In this document: positions 26,015 through 34,399 of the stretch, in pieces
How the letters are laid out: every line of letters begins with the position of its first letter
Position numbering within the stretch: position 1 is the first letter of the stretch
Assembly (NCBI RefSeq): GCF_000183545.2
Contig: NZ_JH976535.1
Location: 1,107,890-1,171,889, forward strand
Direction: 5' to 3'
Length of the DNA stretch: 64,000 bases
Source: Thermaerobacter subterraneus DSM 13965
Lineage (GTDB): Bacteria > Bacillota > Sulfobacillia > Thermaerobacterales > Thermaerobacteraceae
The notes under the pieces: generated by a model
Seen by the model: only the letters and a program-made list of their open reading frames with translations
What the model was told of the DNA's origin: nothing
Databases searched by the model: none
Position numbers and translations under genes: made by a program

Positions 26015-27131
26015 CTACTCCTCCACCTGGAGCACCTGGATCAGGCCCATCATGTTGCCCTGGGCGTCTTCCACGTGGGAGATGATGTGGCAGTGCCAGA
26101 CCCACGTGCCCGGACGGTCGAAGTGGACCAGGACGTCATAGGTGTCGCCCGGCATCATGTCCAGGGTGTTGGCCTTCATGGGTTGGGGCAGGGGCTGGCC
26201 GTCCTTGGCGATGATGGTGAAGTCCGCACCGTGCAGGTGCATGGGGTGGACCTGGTCGCCGATGTTGATCAACCGGACGCGGGCCGTCTCGCCCACCTTC
26301 ATCTTGATGGGCGCGCGCCGTGTGGGGGAAGGACTTGCCGTTGATCACGTAGCCCAGCTGGCCGTCGGAGATCATCAGGCTGTAGTCGGCGTCATACTTC
26401 CACGGTTCGGGGTCCTTGGGCTCGACGATGAAGGTGCCGTAGAGCCCCATGCCCTTTTGCTTCATCGTGTTGTGATGGGTGTGGTACATGTGGGTTCCCG
26501 CCGGCTGGGCCACGAACTCGTAGACGAACTGGCCTCCGGGCGGGATGGGATCCTGGGTCACCATGGGCACGCCGTCCATCTTGTTGGGTACGGCCAGCCC
26601 GTGCCAGTGGACCACGGTGGGCTCGGGCAGCTGGTTCTTCACGATGATGCGGACCCGGTCGCCCTCCTTGACCCGGATCTGGGGGCCGGGCACCGTGCCG
26701 TTGAAGGTCCAGGCCTCATATTCCTTGTCGCCCACGGACCACTTGACGGGCAGCGCCGTCAGTTCGAAGACCTTGACGCCATTCTCCACGCGGTACCGGG
26801 CCAGCTGCTGCCCCTCGGGCAGCGCCTTCTGGCCCTCCGAGCCCGTGCCCGCGGGGTAGATGGTGTAATCCGCAGCCGCTTCGCCGCCTGGCTGGCCATC
26901 GTGGCCCGTCCCGGCAGCGCCGGTGGTGTCCCCGGCGGACGAACCGGCCCCTGCCGGGGTCCCGTCGTTGCCCGAGCCCGAGGCGCCGGCCATGGGGTAG
27001 ACGGCCCAGAGCACAAGGCCCAGCACCACCACACCCGCCAGCATCCACCAGCGCCGGCGGGCCGTCGCCTTGCCCCGGTGCCCGCCCGTGCCGCCTGCAC
27101 CACCCTGGCGGTCCATTGCGCCCGTTCCCAT
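26015..27131 (-). pseudogene. Multicopper oxidase with a frameshift
   Basis: Two overlapping minus-strand frames together make one small two-domain multicopper oxidase of about 370 residues with an N-terminal membrane anchor (MLAGVVVLGLVLWAVYPM). All four copper-binding clusters are present: HWHGL, MYHTHHN, HPMHLHG and HCHIISHVEDAQGNMMG. The frame breaks after VINGKSFPHTA, within a GCGCGCGCC run near 26315; adding or losing one base, or a GCGC unit, would restore PIKMKVGE. Either the gene is dead, or this is a sequencing error or a phase-variable spot. ATG 27131 or GTG 27134 follows AGGAGGTG. Relatives oxidise Cu(I), nitrogen oxides or phenolics outside the membrane. Confidence 0.85.
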
Positions 27132-27194
27132 CACTGCCGCACCTCCTGCGACGTCGGCTGGATCAGCGTCCGCAAGGCCATGGTGGCAGGCGAT

Positions 27195-27234
27195 CCTGAG
27201 GGGTACCTAAGGCAAACCTGAGGAGCACCTGAGG
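27195..27234. promoter_or_regulatory. Four 11-bp-spaced CCTGAGG repeats upstream of the multicopper oxidase
   Basis: CCTGAGG at 27195, CCTAAGG at 27206, CCTGAGG at 27217 and at 27228: exact 11-bp periodicity, 64-104 bases before the oxidase start. Helical-turn direct repeats like this are typical of OmpR/PhoB-type response regulators. A matching array precedes nirK (30019-30058). The rest of the 27132-27435 gap holds three imperfect AAATGC repeats and a terminator. Confidence 0.65.
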
Positions 27235-27295
27235 AATGGGTGGCCCGGCCGCAAATGCGAACCGGCGCCAAATGCAAGCCGCCGCTAAATACGGG

Positions 27296-27321
27296 CCGCC
27301 GCCGGGAAAGACCGGCGGCGG
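27296..27321 (-). terminator. Hairpin downstream of the radical SAM gene
   Basis: CCGCCGCCGG-GAAAGA-CCGGCGGCGG, a perfect 10-bp stem about 115 bases past the stop of the minus-strand radical SAM gene. Confidence 0.45.
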
Positions 27322-27435
27322 TTGCGAGGACGCATGTGCCCGAACCGCGCGGGCGCCGGGGAACGCAGCCGGAAGCGGGCCGCCGGGCCCAGCCGGGCAA
27401 CCCCGGCCGCTGGGAGGCGGCGGGGCCGCCCGGCC

Positions 27436-28533
27436 TCAGGCGCCTTCCCCGGCGAACACCAGCTCCGCCACCGCCGCGGTCCCGGTGCCGGGATCGTAGG
27501 CACAGGTGGGCTCTTCCGCCAGCGGATCGCCCGTCAAGGCGTAAGCGCGGGCCCGGGACCCGCCGCACAGCTGGCGGAAGGGACAGCGGCCGCACTTCCC
27601 CTTCAGCTGGGCGGGGTCGCGGAGGGAGCGGAAGAGCGGGCTGTCCCGGTAGATGCGCGCCAGGGAGCTGGTCCGTATGTTGCCCGCCGCCAGGGGCAAG
27701 AAGCCGCTGGGGAAGACGGCACCCGTGTGGGAAACGAAGCAGAACCCCTTGCCGTCGCCGATGGCCGGGCGCGGCGGCCGGCCGCGTTCGACCAGCACGC
27801 GGCGGTATGCCGGCGCCTCCGTGGTCTTGATGGCGAAGGGGACCTTGCCTTCCAGGTCCGCCAGCCAGCGGTACACCGCCTCGTGCTCGGCGGCGTCGAG
27901 GGGCTCCAAGGTCGCGCCCCGGCCCGTGGGCACCAGGAAGAACACGCTCCACCGGCCGGCGCCCAGCTCGGCCACCAGGCGGGCGATCCGGTCCAGTCGC
28001 CGCCAGTTGAGCCGGGTCACCGTGGTGTTGATCTGCAGGCGGAGCCCGGCCTCCCGCACCGCCCGCGCCGCCTCCAGGGTGCGGGCAAAGGATCCCGACC
28101 AGCCGCGGAAGGCATCATGAAGGGCGGCCTCGTCCCCGTCCAGGCTGAGAGCGATGGCTTCGGCGCCGGCTTCGGCCATGGCCCGGATGCGCTCGGCGGT
28201 CAAAAGGGGCGTGGCGCTGGGGGTCACCGAGGGATGCAGGCCCCGGTGCGCCGCGTGGCGGATCAGGACGTTCAGGTCCGGGCGCTTGAGCGGGTCGCCC
28301 CCGGTGAAGACGAAAAGGCGCGTCCCCATCTCCGCCGCCTCGTCGATCAGCCGGCGCGCCTCGTCCGTGGCCAGTTCGAGAGGGTGGCGGTGAGGCTGGG
28401 CCGACGCGCGGCAGTGACGGCAGACCAGATCGCACGCCTGGGTGGTCTCCCAGATGAGGATGACGGGAGCGCGGTCGAAGTCGATGGGTGGGCGGGCGCG
28501 GGCGACATCCGGGGGTTTCGGCAGGTGGTTCAC
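27436..28533 (-). CDS. Radical SAM/SPASM protein of the TIGR04053/AhbD-NirJ-like group
   Basis: A 365-residue radical SAM enzyme. The Fe-S site CDLVCRHC is near the start (about residue 33), followed by VFTGGDPLKRPDL. The C-terminus has a SPASM-like cysteine set including CGRCPFRQLCGGSRARAYA. The opening ILIWETTQACDLVCRHCRASAQP and overall layout match the family I know as TIGR04053, related to the haem-modifying AhbD and NirJ. Its place between a copper oxidase and nirK would suit a role in haem or redox-cofactor maturation, but this is inference. GTG 28533 is chosen because GGAGGTG lies six bases upstream; upstream codons give only low-complexity sequence. Confidence 0.88.
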   Translation of the reverse strand: MNHLPKPPDVARARPPIDFDRAPVILIWETTQACDLVCRHCRASAQPHRHPLELATDEARRLIDEAAEMGTRLFVFTGGDPLKRPDLNVLIRHAAHRGLHPSVTPSATPLLTAERIRAMAEAGAEAIALSLDGDEAALHDAFRGWSGSFARTLEAARAVREAGLRLQINTTVTRLNWRRLDRIARLVAELGAGRWSVFFLVPTGRGATLEPLDAAEHEAVYRWLADLEGKVPFAIKTTEAPAYRRVLVERGRPPRPAIGDGKGFCFVSHTGAVFPSGFLPLAAGNIRTSSLARIYRDSPLFRSLRDPAQLKGKCGRCPFRQLCGGSRARAYALTGDPLAEEPTCAYDPGTGTAAVAELVFAGEGA

Positions 28534-28680
28534 GACCAGCACCTCCGTTTGGCGAAGGATCTCCGCGGGCTCCGCGGGTTCCGCCGGCCGGCTCGGTCCG
28601 ACGGGCTGCCGCCGTCCATCGTGCCCCCGTCCATCGGGCTGCCCGGCGCGGATGGGGCGCGGCACCGGCCCCAGCGAAAG

Positions 28681-28711
28681 GGCGATCCGGCGGCGGGGCC
28701 GCCGGATCGCC
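28681..28711 (-). terminator. 14-bp hairpin downstream of nirK
   Basis: GGCGATCCGGCGGC-GGG-GCCGCCGGATCGCC, a perfect 14-bp stem about 45 bases after the nirK stop on the minus strand. Confidence 0.6.
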
Positions 28712-28756
28712 GCGGCTGGTTCGCCCGCCCGGTCAGGGCCGGCGGCGGGACCGGGA

Positions 28757-29890
28757 TCAGTGCCCCTCCGCCGTCATCTCGGGCGCGTCGAAGACCTCGG
28801 GGTTCGGATCGCCCTCCACCACGATCTGGGCCAGGGCGCCCTTGTCGATGGACCGGCTGATGGAGTGGTCCACCAGGGTGTAGGTGCCCGGGACGTCGAC
28901 GGTGAACTCGACCCAGGCCGCGCCGCCCGCGGGGATCAGCGTGGTCTGCACGTTGTGCACCGCTTCCGTGGCCCCCTGGTCGTGGACGGCGTCGAAGACC
29001 TCTCCGATCACGTGGAAGCTGGAGATCAGGTTCGGGCCGCCGTTGCCGACGAAGATCCGGATCCGGTCGCCCACCTTGGCCTTCAGCGCCCGCTCGCCCG
29101 TCCAGTAGGCGCTGGCGCCGTTGAAGACCACGTAGTTGGGCTCCTCGTCCAGCAGGGCCTCATAGTCGTATCCGGCATGGCCCTTCTCGCCGTGCTTCAG
29201 GTCGGTGTAGATCTCGCCCTGGACGATATAGAACTCCTTGTCGACGGGCGGCAGGCCGCCTTCCGGCTCCACCAGGATCAGGCCGTACATCCCGTTGGCG
29301 ATGTGGGTCGGGATGTGGGGCGACGCGCAGTGGTAGATGTACAGGCCCGGGTTGAGCGCCTTCCAGGTGAAGACCTTTTCCTCACCGGGCTTGACCTGGG
29401 TCGCCACCGCGCCGCCGCCCGGCCCGTTCACGGCGTGCAGGTCGATGGAGTGGATCTGGCCGCTTTGGGGCGAGTTCTTCAGGTGCAGCTCCACCGTGTC
29501 GCCGACCCGCACCCGCAGCATGGGCCCGGGCACCTGGCCGTTGAAGGTCCAGTAGGTGTACGTGGTGCCGTCGGCCAGCTGGCCGTCCAGTTCCACCGCC
29601 TCCAGGTCGATGCGTACCGTCTTGGGCGGCCGCTTGCCCACCGGTTCCGGGACGGCCGTCGGATCGGCGGCCACCACCTTGGCGTCGGCACGGGCCGGTT
29701 CGACCTGCTGGGCCTGCTCCGTACCCGGACCGGACGAACCCACCTGCCCCTTGTTGCTGTCGCCGGCGGTGCTGCTGCCGCAGGCCGTCACCGCCACCAT
29801 GCTGAGACCCAGAAGCAGCGCCAGCCATCCGCGAGTACGCCGCCTGTTCTGTGCCGCGCGGCCCTGGGGACCACTCGTTGGACGTGCCAT
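28757..29890 (-). CDS. nirK: Copper-containing nitrite reductase
   Basis: A 377-residue exported lipoprotein (lipobox SMVAVTACGSS) with two cupredoxin domains. Key residues line up with known NirK: HSIDLH (type 1 His, catalytic Asp, type 2 His), YHCASPHIPTHIANGMYG (type 2 His; type 1 Cys, His, Met), the catalytic His in SSFHVIGEVFD and the type 2 His in LVDHSISRS. It reduces nitrite to nitric oxide at the cell surface. ATG 29890 follows GGGGAGGG. Nearby NnrS, hemerythrin and DUF2249 proteins would deal with the NO formed. The four-fold 11-bp repeat array at 30019-30058 probably controls it. Confidence 0.93.
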   Translation of the reverse strand: MARPTSGPQGRAAQNRRRTRGWLALLLGLSMVAVTACGSSTAGDSNKGQVGSSGPGTEQAQQVEPARADAKVVAADPTAVPEPVGKRPPKTVRIDLEAVELDGQLADGTTYTYWTFNGQVPGPMLRVRVGDTVELHLKNSPQSGQIHSIDLHAVNGPGGGAVATQVKPGEEKVFTWKALNPGLYIYHCASPHIPTHIANGMYGLILVEPEGGLPPVDKEFYIVQGEIYTDLKHGEKGHAGYDYEALLDEEPNYVVFNGASAYWTGERALKAKVGDRIRIFVGNGGPNLISSFHVIGEVFDAVHDQGATEAVHNVQTTLIPAGGAAWVEFTVDVPGTYTLVDHSISRSIDKGALAQIVVEGDPNPEVFDAPEMTAEGH

Positions 29891-30018
29891 CGGAGACCCT
29901 CCCCTTTCGGAAGTTGCGCACCGCTCTGCCCTCGCCGGCATCCCCGCCGCTGGTGCGCTCCGCTCCTTGGTGATCCCGGAGCGCGCTGCGGTGCTCACTT
30001 CCGATGCTGGGGGAGGAT

Positions 30019-30058
30019 CCTGAGTCTGCGCTGAGGCGGGTGTGAACGCCGCCTGAGG
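30019..30058. promoter_or_regulatory. Four 11-bp-spaced CCTGAGG-like repeats upstream of nirK
   Basis: CCTGAGT at 30019, GCTGAGG at 30030, TGTGAAC at 30041 (only TGA kept) and CCTGAGG at 30052, again at exactly 11-bp steps, 130-170 bases before nirK. Same motif, number and spacing as the array before the multicopper oxidase at 27195. Confidence 0.6.
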
Positions 30059-30072
30059 ATTGGTGCTCGCCG

Positions 30073-30555
30073 TCAGCGAACCAGCTGCACCGCCAGGAAC
30101 ACCACGACGAGCGCCAGCAGCGCCGTCAGGCGCGCCAGGTGCCCCGAACGGCGCCGCAGGGTGGTGGCATCCGCTCCGCTCCGGGCGGCTCGCTCGGCGG
30201 CCGGTCCGGCCACGAAGTCGTGGAGGGCCGTCAGCAGCATCATGACGAACACGGCCAGCAGCTTCGCCCCCATCACCCGCCCCCAGCGGCTGTCGAAGAA
30301 GGTGCCGTCCAGGACGCTGGCCAGCGTGGCGCCGCGGGCGGCCATCTGGATTGCGCCCGTCACCACGAGGATCCCCAGGGCGGTCCAGCCCACGTTCCGG
30401 AACCGGCGCCCCACGTCGGTGAAAAGGCGCGCCCGGACGTCTTCGGGATAACGCCGTGAGGCCGGCACCACCACGAGGCTGAGGAACAGGATGCCGCCCA
30501 CCCAGACCATGGCGGCAAGGATGTGGATGTAGACGATCAGCTCGTACCCGGTCAT
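30073..30555 (-). CDS. CopD-domain membrane protein
   Basis: A 160-residue, four-helix membrane protein (IVYIHILAAMVWVGGILFLSLVVVP, VGWTALGILVVTGAIQMAA, KLLAVFVMMLLTALHDFV, LTALLALVVVFLAVQLV). The first helix with HILAAMVWVGG matches the CopD/DUF2269-like family of putative copper transport proteins. ATG 30555 is preceded by AAGGAGGAGG. It shares a divergent promoter region with the hemerythrin gene, where a perfect Crp-type palindrome sits 82 bases upstream. It may supply or export copper for the neighbouring copper enzymes. Confidence 0.8.
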   Translation of the reverse strand: MTGYELIVYIHILAAMVWVGGILFLSLVVVPASRRYPEDVRARLFTDVGRRFRNVGWTALGILVVTGAIQMAARGATLASVLDGTFFDSRWGRVMGAKLLAVFVMMLLTALHDFVAGPAAERAARSGADATTLRRRSGHLARLTALLALVVVFLAVQLVR

Positions 30556-30636
30556 CGGCGGCCTCCTCCTTGCCCAGGCTGTCTCCGCCGGCGGCGGCCG
30601 TCACCGATGTAACGGTACCATGCCGGTCCGGTGGGG

Positions 30637-30654
30637 CTGTGACTGCTATCACAG
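30637..30654. promoter_or_regulatory. Perfect Crp-type operator, copD/hemerythrin divergent promoter
   Basis: CTGTGA-CTGCTA-TCACAG, an 18-bp perfect palindrome identical in form to the CRP consensus TGTGA-N6-TCACA. It lies about midway, 82 bases before copD and 76 before the hemerythrin gene. Confidence 0.7.
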
Positions 30655-30729
30655 CCTCGGCCGGCGCACCGGCGATACGCTGGCATCGACCCGCAGGCGC
30701 AGGGTCGCACTGCGAAGGAGGGGGTCGAC

Positions 30730-31473
30730 GTGACCACGCGCAACGAAACGGTGGCGGCGCGGATCCGCGCCCACCACGACGCCATGGCCCGGGAGCTGGA
30801 CGGGCGGCTGGACGCCCTGGTGGCGGCCGTCCGCCGGGGTGAGCCGTACCGTCCGGCCCTGGAGAACGTGCTGCAGTACGTCCGCCAGGAGATCCTGCCC
30901 CACGCTGCAGCCGAGGAGGAAACCCTCTACGCCGCCGCGTCCCGGCGAGAGGCGGGGCGCGCCCTGGTGAAGGGGCTGACGGCCGAGCACGGGACGATCC
31001 AGGAGACCCTGCGGCGGCTGGAGGGGGCCGGGGACGCCCTGGAGGCCGTCGCCCTGGCGTCCGCGCTGACGGCTCTCTTCATCAGCCACGCCGCGGAGGA
31101 GAACGACGCCCTGCTTCCCGTCTTGATGGAAGAACCGGCAGCGGACCTGGAGGCCCTGCTGGAAGGCATGCACGAGCGGCTGGCGGGTGCAGCCCCGGAG
31201 GCCGGCGGGGAGGCGGGTCCCACCGGAGGCGCGGCTGGCGAGGAGGACGGTACGCCGGAGCTCGACGTTCGCGCCCTTCCACCCTTCCAACGCCACCAGC
31301 TGATCTTTGCCACCTACGAGGCCATGCGGCCGGGCCAGGCCTTCATCCTGGTCAACGATCACGATCCCAAGCCGCTGTACTACCAGTTCGCTGCGGAGCA
31401 TCCGGGTGCGTTCGAGTGGGAATACCTTGAGCAAGGTCCCGAAGCCTGGCGCGTGCGCATCGGCAAGGTGTGA
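30730..31473 (+). CDS. Hemerythrin-like domain fused to DUF2249
   Basis: A 247-residue protein. The first 150 residues are a hemerythrin-type four-helix bundle with spaced iron ligands (IRAHHDAMARELD, ILPHAAAEEETLY, LTAEHGTIQETL, FISHAAEENDALLP). After a Gly/Glu linker comes a DUF2249 domain (LDVRALPPFQRHQLIFATYEAMRPGQAFILVNDHDPKPLYYQF). Such fusions occur in denitrifiers and in iron-sulfur repair proteins and may sense or detoxify NO or oxygen. GTG 30730 follows AAGGAGGGGGTCGAC. Expression is likely governed by the Crp-type palindrome upstream. Confidence 0.88.
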   Translation: MTTRNETVAARIRAHHDAMARELDGRLDALVAAVRRGEPYRPALENVLQYVRQEILPHAAAEEETLYAAASRREAGRALVKGLTAEHGTIQETLRRLEGAGDALEAVALASALTALFISHAAEENDALLPVLMEEPAADLEALLEGMHERLAGAAPEAGGEAGPTGGAAGEEDGTPELDVRALPPFQRHQLIFATYEAMRPGQAFILVNDHDPKPLYYQFAAEHPGAFEWEYLEQGPEAWRVRIGKV

Positions 31474-31499
31474 CCTGCCCGCGGCAGGTGCCGGCGGGG

Positions 31500-31515
31500 C
31501 GTGACCGGCGTCACG
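31500..31515. promoter_or_regulatory. Perfect Crp-type operator upstream of ferredoxin
   Basis: CGTGA-CCGGCG-TCACG, a perfect palindrome centred about 55 bases before the ferredoxin start. Confidence 0.65.
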
Positions 31516-31561
31516 GCGACCGGCGCCGGCCGGTTCTACCGTCAAGGTGGAGGTGAGACCC

Positions 31562-31798
31562 GTGATCTACGTGATCTGCGAGCCCTGCATCGGGGTGAAG
31601 GACAAGTCCTGCCAGGAAGTCTGTCCCGTCGACTGCATCTACGAGGGCGACGACCAGTTGTACATCAACCCTGAAGAGTGCATCGGCTGCAGCGCGTGCG
31701 CGGCCGTTTGCCCCGTGGAAGCCATCTACGACGAGGACGAGGTCCCCGAGCAGTGGAAGAGCTACATCGAGAAGAACCGCAAGTTCTTTGAGCAGTGA
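31562..31798 (+). CDS. 7Fe/8Fe-type bacterial ferredoxin
   Basis: A 78-residue ferredoxin. Two clusters are indicated by CIGVKDKSCQEVCPVDC and CIGCSACAAVCP. The longer spacing CIGVKDKSC in the first site is that of 7Fe ferredoxins with a [3Fe-4S] plus a [4Fe-4S] cluster. It is a small soluble electron carrier. GTG 31562 is set by an ideal GGAGGTGAG five bases upstream. The Crp-type operator suggests it is induced with the nitrite/NO genes; it could serve the radical SAM enzyme or the oxidoreductase at 63 kb. Confidence 0.93.
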   Translation: MIYVICEPCIGVKDKSCQEVCPVDCIYEGDDQLYINPEECIGCSACAAVCPVEAIYDEDEVPEQWKSYIEKNRKFFEQ

Positions 31799-31846
31799 CG
31801 GCCACCGTGGGGAGAGCAGGGGCGGGCGGTGTCACGGCTGAGGGCT

Positions 31847-31874
31847 GCGCCGGGTGCCGGTGGGTGCCCGGCGC
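31847..31874 (+). terminator. Hairpin after the ferredoxin gene
   Basis: GCGCCGGG and CCCGGCGC, 8-bp stem, then TTGATGCTTG. Confidence 0.5.
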
Positions 31875-31959
31875 TTGATGCTTGAGTCGAACCGGCCCGT
31901 GGTGCGCGCCCCGGGCTGAGCGCAGCCCATGGCACGCACCTCCGGCCGGGGCCCGCGAG

Positions 31960-31985
31960 CCGGCCGCCTGCGGTCAGGCGGCCGG
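31960..31985. terminator. 11-bp hairpin between convergent ferredoxin and mrp genes
   Basis: CCGGCCGCCTG-CGGT-CAGGCGGCCGG, a perfect stem in the convergent gap, likely bidirectional. Confidence 0.55.
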
Positions 31986-32082
31986 CCCACGGGGGAGGAC
32001 CGGCGCCGGGGGGATGACCGGCGCCGCCCAGCGCGAGGGCGGCCCGGGAGGAACACCGGCCGCCCCGTGCGGGCGGCGGCCG

Positions 32083-33192
32083 TCAGCGGACCCCGTCGGC
32101 CCCGGCCGGCTGCGGGACGCCCACCCCCAGGCGCTCGGCGACCCGGGTGGCCAGCTCGGCAAAGGCGGCGCCGGCGCCGGATTCCGGGGGAAAGAGGCCG
32201 TCCCGGCGCAGTCCGGGCGGCGGGGGTTCCATGGGGATCCGGGCCAGGACCTCCGTACCAAGGGCCGCCGCCACGGCATCCCCGCCGCCGCGTCCCAAGA
32301 GGTATTCCCGCTGCCCGCAGCCGCTGCACTGGCGGTAGGCCATGTTCTCCACCACGCCCATCACCCGGTGACCCATCTTCTGGGCCATGGACCCCGCCCG
32401 CTCGGCCACCCGGGCGGCGAAGGGGTCCGGGGTGGTCACGATCAGCACGTCCATGGGCGGGAACTGCTGCTGCACGTCCAGCGCCATGTCGCCCGTGCCC
32501 GGGGGGAGGTCCAGCACCACCACGTCCGGGTGGTTCCACACGGTGTCGAACAGGAACTGGCGGAGAGCCTTGCCCAGCATGGGCCCGCGCCACACCACCG
32601 GGCGGTTGTTCTGGACGAAGAAGTCCATCGACATGACGTCGACGCCGTGGCCGTGACCGGGAATGACCTTGCGGTCGTCGTCCAGGGCCGGCGCCCTTTC
32701 CAGGCCGATCAGGGCGGGGACGCTGAACCCGTAGATGTCGCAATCGAGGACGGCCACCTTCAGGCCGCGCCGCGCCAGGGCCACCGCCAGGTTGACGGTG
32801 ACGCTGGATTTGCCCACGCCGCCCTTGCCGCTGGCCACGGCCACGACGCGAGCGCCCTGGAGGCCCTCGGGCAGTTTCCGGGCCGGGGCGTCGCCACCCC
32901 CCGGGGCGGGCGCGGCGCCGGGCACCGTCACCCCCCGGGCGCGGGGGCGCGGCCGCGGGACGATGCGCACCGACGCGACCCCCGGCATCGCCAGCACCGC
33001 CTGCCGCAGGCGCTCCTGGGCGTCGGCCGGCGGCGAGCCGCCGTCCCAGTTCTCATCGATCAGGATCGCCACGTGGGCTCGCTCGCCGTGCATCTCCACC
33101 AGCACGTCCTGGATGCGGCCGTCGGCCAGCGGATTGCTGCCGTCGGCCAGTCGCACCCGGACCAGCTGCTGCAACACGTCGCGCTTGTTCAT
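32083..33192 (-). CDS. Mrp/ApbC/NBP35-type Fe-S cluster carrier ATPase
   Basis: A 369-residue P-loop protein. The deviant Walker A VASGKGGVGKSSVTVNLA (about 122) and VLDLPPGTGDMALDV are hallmark Mrp/ApbC sequences; CSGCG near residue 290 is the cluster-binding CxxC. An N-terminal DUF59-like region precedes it, with a Pro-rich joint. It builds or delivers [4Fe-4S] clusters. ATG 33192 follows AGGAGGAAG. A perfect Crp-type palindrome lies 74 bases upstream. With ferredoxin and the MIP18/SufT-like protein it suggests cluster repair under nitrosative stress. Confidence 0.92.
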   Translation of the reverse strand: MNKRDVLQQLVRVRLADGSNPLADGRIQDVLVEMHGERAHVAILIDENWDGGSPPADAQERLRQAVLAMPGVASVRIVPRPRPRARGVTVPGAAPAPGGGDAPARKLPEGLQGARVVAVASGKGGVGKSSVTVNLAVALARRGLKVAVLDCDIYGFSVPALIGLERAPALDDDRKVIPGHGHGVDVMSMDFFVQNNRPVVWRGPMLGKALRQFLFDTVWNHPDVVVLDLPPGTGDMALDVQQQFPPMDVLIVTTPDPFAARVAERAGSMAQKMGHRVMGVVENMAYRQCSGCGQREYLLGRGGGDAVAAALGTEVLARIPMEPPPPGLRRDGLFPPESGAGAAFAELATRVAERLGVGVPQPAGADGVR

Positions 33193-33265
33193 GGGCCGGC
33201 TTCCTCCTGTTGTCAGGCCGTTGGCTGTGCCGGTTCCAGCGTACCGCGCGAGCCGGGCGCGGTCG

Positions 33266-33279
33266 GTGATGGGGGTCAC
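33266..33279. promoter_or_regulatory. Perfect Crp-type operator upstream of mrp
   Basis: GTGA-TGGGGG-TCAC followed by AGG, 74 bases before the mrp start, in the 307-base gap between mrp and doxX. Confidence 0.6.
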
Positions 33280-33499
33280 AGGGGAAGCCGCTGAAGAGGT
33301 GGGGGGTGCCGGAGACGCGGTTCTCCCAGGCAGGGTGCCGGCGCGGCCGCGACAGGCGGCGCTGGCGGTGATCGCTAAGCCCGGCCCTGCCCTTTGGGGC
33401 GATTGGGGCCCCGTCCCGGTTGGTGACCGGGTCACCTGGCCGGGAGGGGCCCTGCCGGTCCCTGACCACCCGCTTTCGCCACCAGGGTGATGGTGGCTC

Positions 33500-34054
33500 C
33501 TACCGCCGGAAGGCGCGCCCAGGCTCCCACGGCGTGCCCAGCAGGGGCAGGAGCCAGCGATCCAGCCCGATCCAACCCGCCACCCGCCAGGCGAGCACCA
33601 GCGCGGTGGCGACGGCGAACATCACCGGATTGGCGCTGGACGTGCCCGCCAGCATGAAGCTGAAGTTCATGAAGCTTCCGAAGAAGGCCGCGATCCCGGT
33701 GAGCATGCCGGCCAGCAGGGCGATGCCCACCAGCAGCTCCCCGTAAGCGACCAGCTTGGCCCACGTGGCGGCGTTGGGGAGCACCACGTCGCGCAGGAAA
33801 CGGGCGTACCAGCCCGTCACTTCGGGATGTGGCCCCTCCGCGCGCTGCAATGCGCCCTGGATGAAGCCTTGCAGGGCCGCGCCGGCCTGCGGGCCGGTCC
33901 ACGCCGGGTCCCCCACCTTGCCAAGGGCGGCCTGGAGCCACTGCCACCCGAGCCAGAGGCGCGGCAACAACCATACCCACCCAGCCCGTGGATTGGCCAG
34001 GAGCCAGCGTACGGGCGCCGGCTCGTGGATTTCCGGGAAGACGTCGCGGGCCAC
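33500..34054 (-). CDS. DoxX-family membrane protein
   Basis: A 184-residue protein with four hydrophobic helices. The opening WVWLLPRLWLGWQWLQAALGKVGDPAWTG and LVAYGELLVGIALLAGMLTGIAAFFGSFMNFSFMLAGTSSANP are typical DoxX/thiosulfate:quinone-oxidoreductase-subunit-like sequences. DoxX proteins associate with quinone-linked redox stress systems. GTG 34054 is preferred because CAGGAGGGGG sits just upstream; an ATG at 34105 would add 17 charged residues. It follows the Fur gene on the same strand after a gap with no recognised gene. Confidence 0.85.
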   Translation of the reverse strand: MARDVFPEIHEPAPVRWLLANPRAGWVWLLPRLWLGWQWLQAALGKVGDPAWTGPQAGAALQGFIQGALQRAEGPHPEVTGWYARFLRDVVLPNAATWAKLVAYGELLVGIALLAGMLTGIAAFFGSFMNFSFMLAGTSSANPVMFAVATALVLAWRVAGWIGLDRWLLPLLGTPWEPGRAFRR

Positions 34055-34399
34055 GGTCCCCCTCCTGTCCCTTCCGCCCCGGCGTTCTACGTTACTGTGC
34101 GCCACGGCTGCCCGTGGTACTCCCGCCGCCGGTCACCGGGGGCACGTGGGTTGACATTCCATGGCCCCATGATGCAGGACGAGGGGGAGAAAAGCAACGG
34201 AAAAAGGAGTACGCAGGCACCGGACGACGCCTGCCGGCGCAGAAGACCCCATCTTCCCGGCCACCCGTCACCACCGGGCCGGCGGACCGGGCGGGGTCCG
34301 GGGAGCGGCGGCGGGGGCCGCGGACGGGAGCCGGCGGCACAGGCCTTCCGCCGGCACCGACCGGTTCGGCGCAGGGCCCTCCACCGGGTGCGCCGGGGA
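34055..34399. other. Intergenic region between fur-like and doxX genes
   Basis: About 345 bases with no supported gene. A TTGACA box stands at 34152-34157 but has no convincing -10 partner. The segment 34190-34230 is unusually A-rich for this genome. Confidence 0.3.

Noticed and set aside
33422-33436. GGTGACCGGGTCACC palindrome as a further Crp-type operator
   Set aside because: The half-sites are separated by five bases, not six, and it lies at the 3' side of doxX rather than before a gene.
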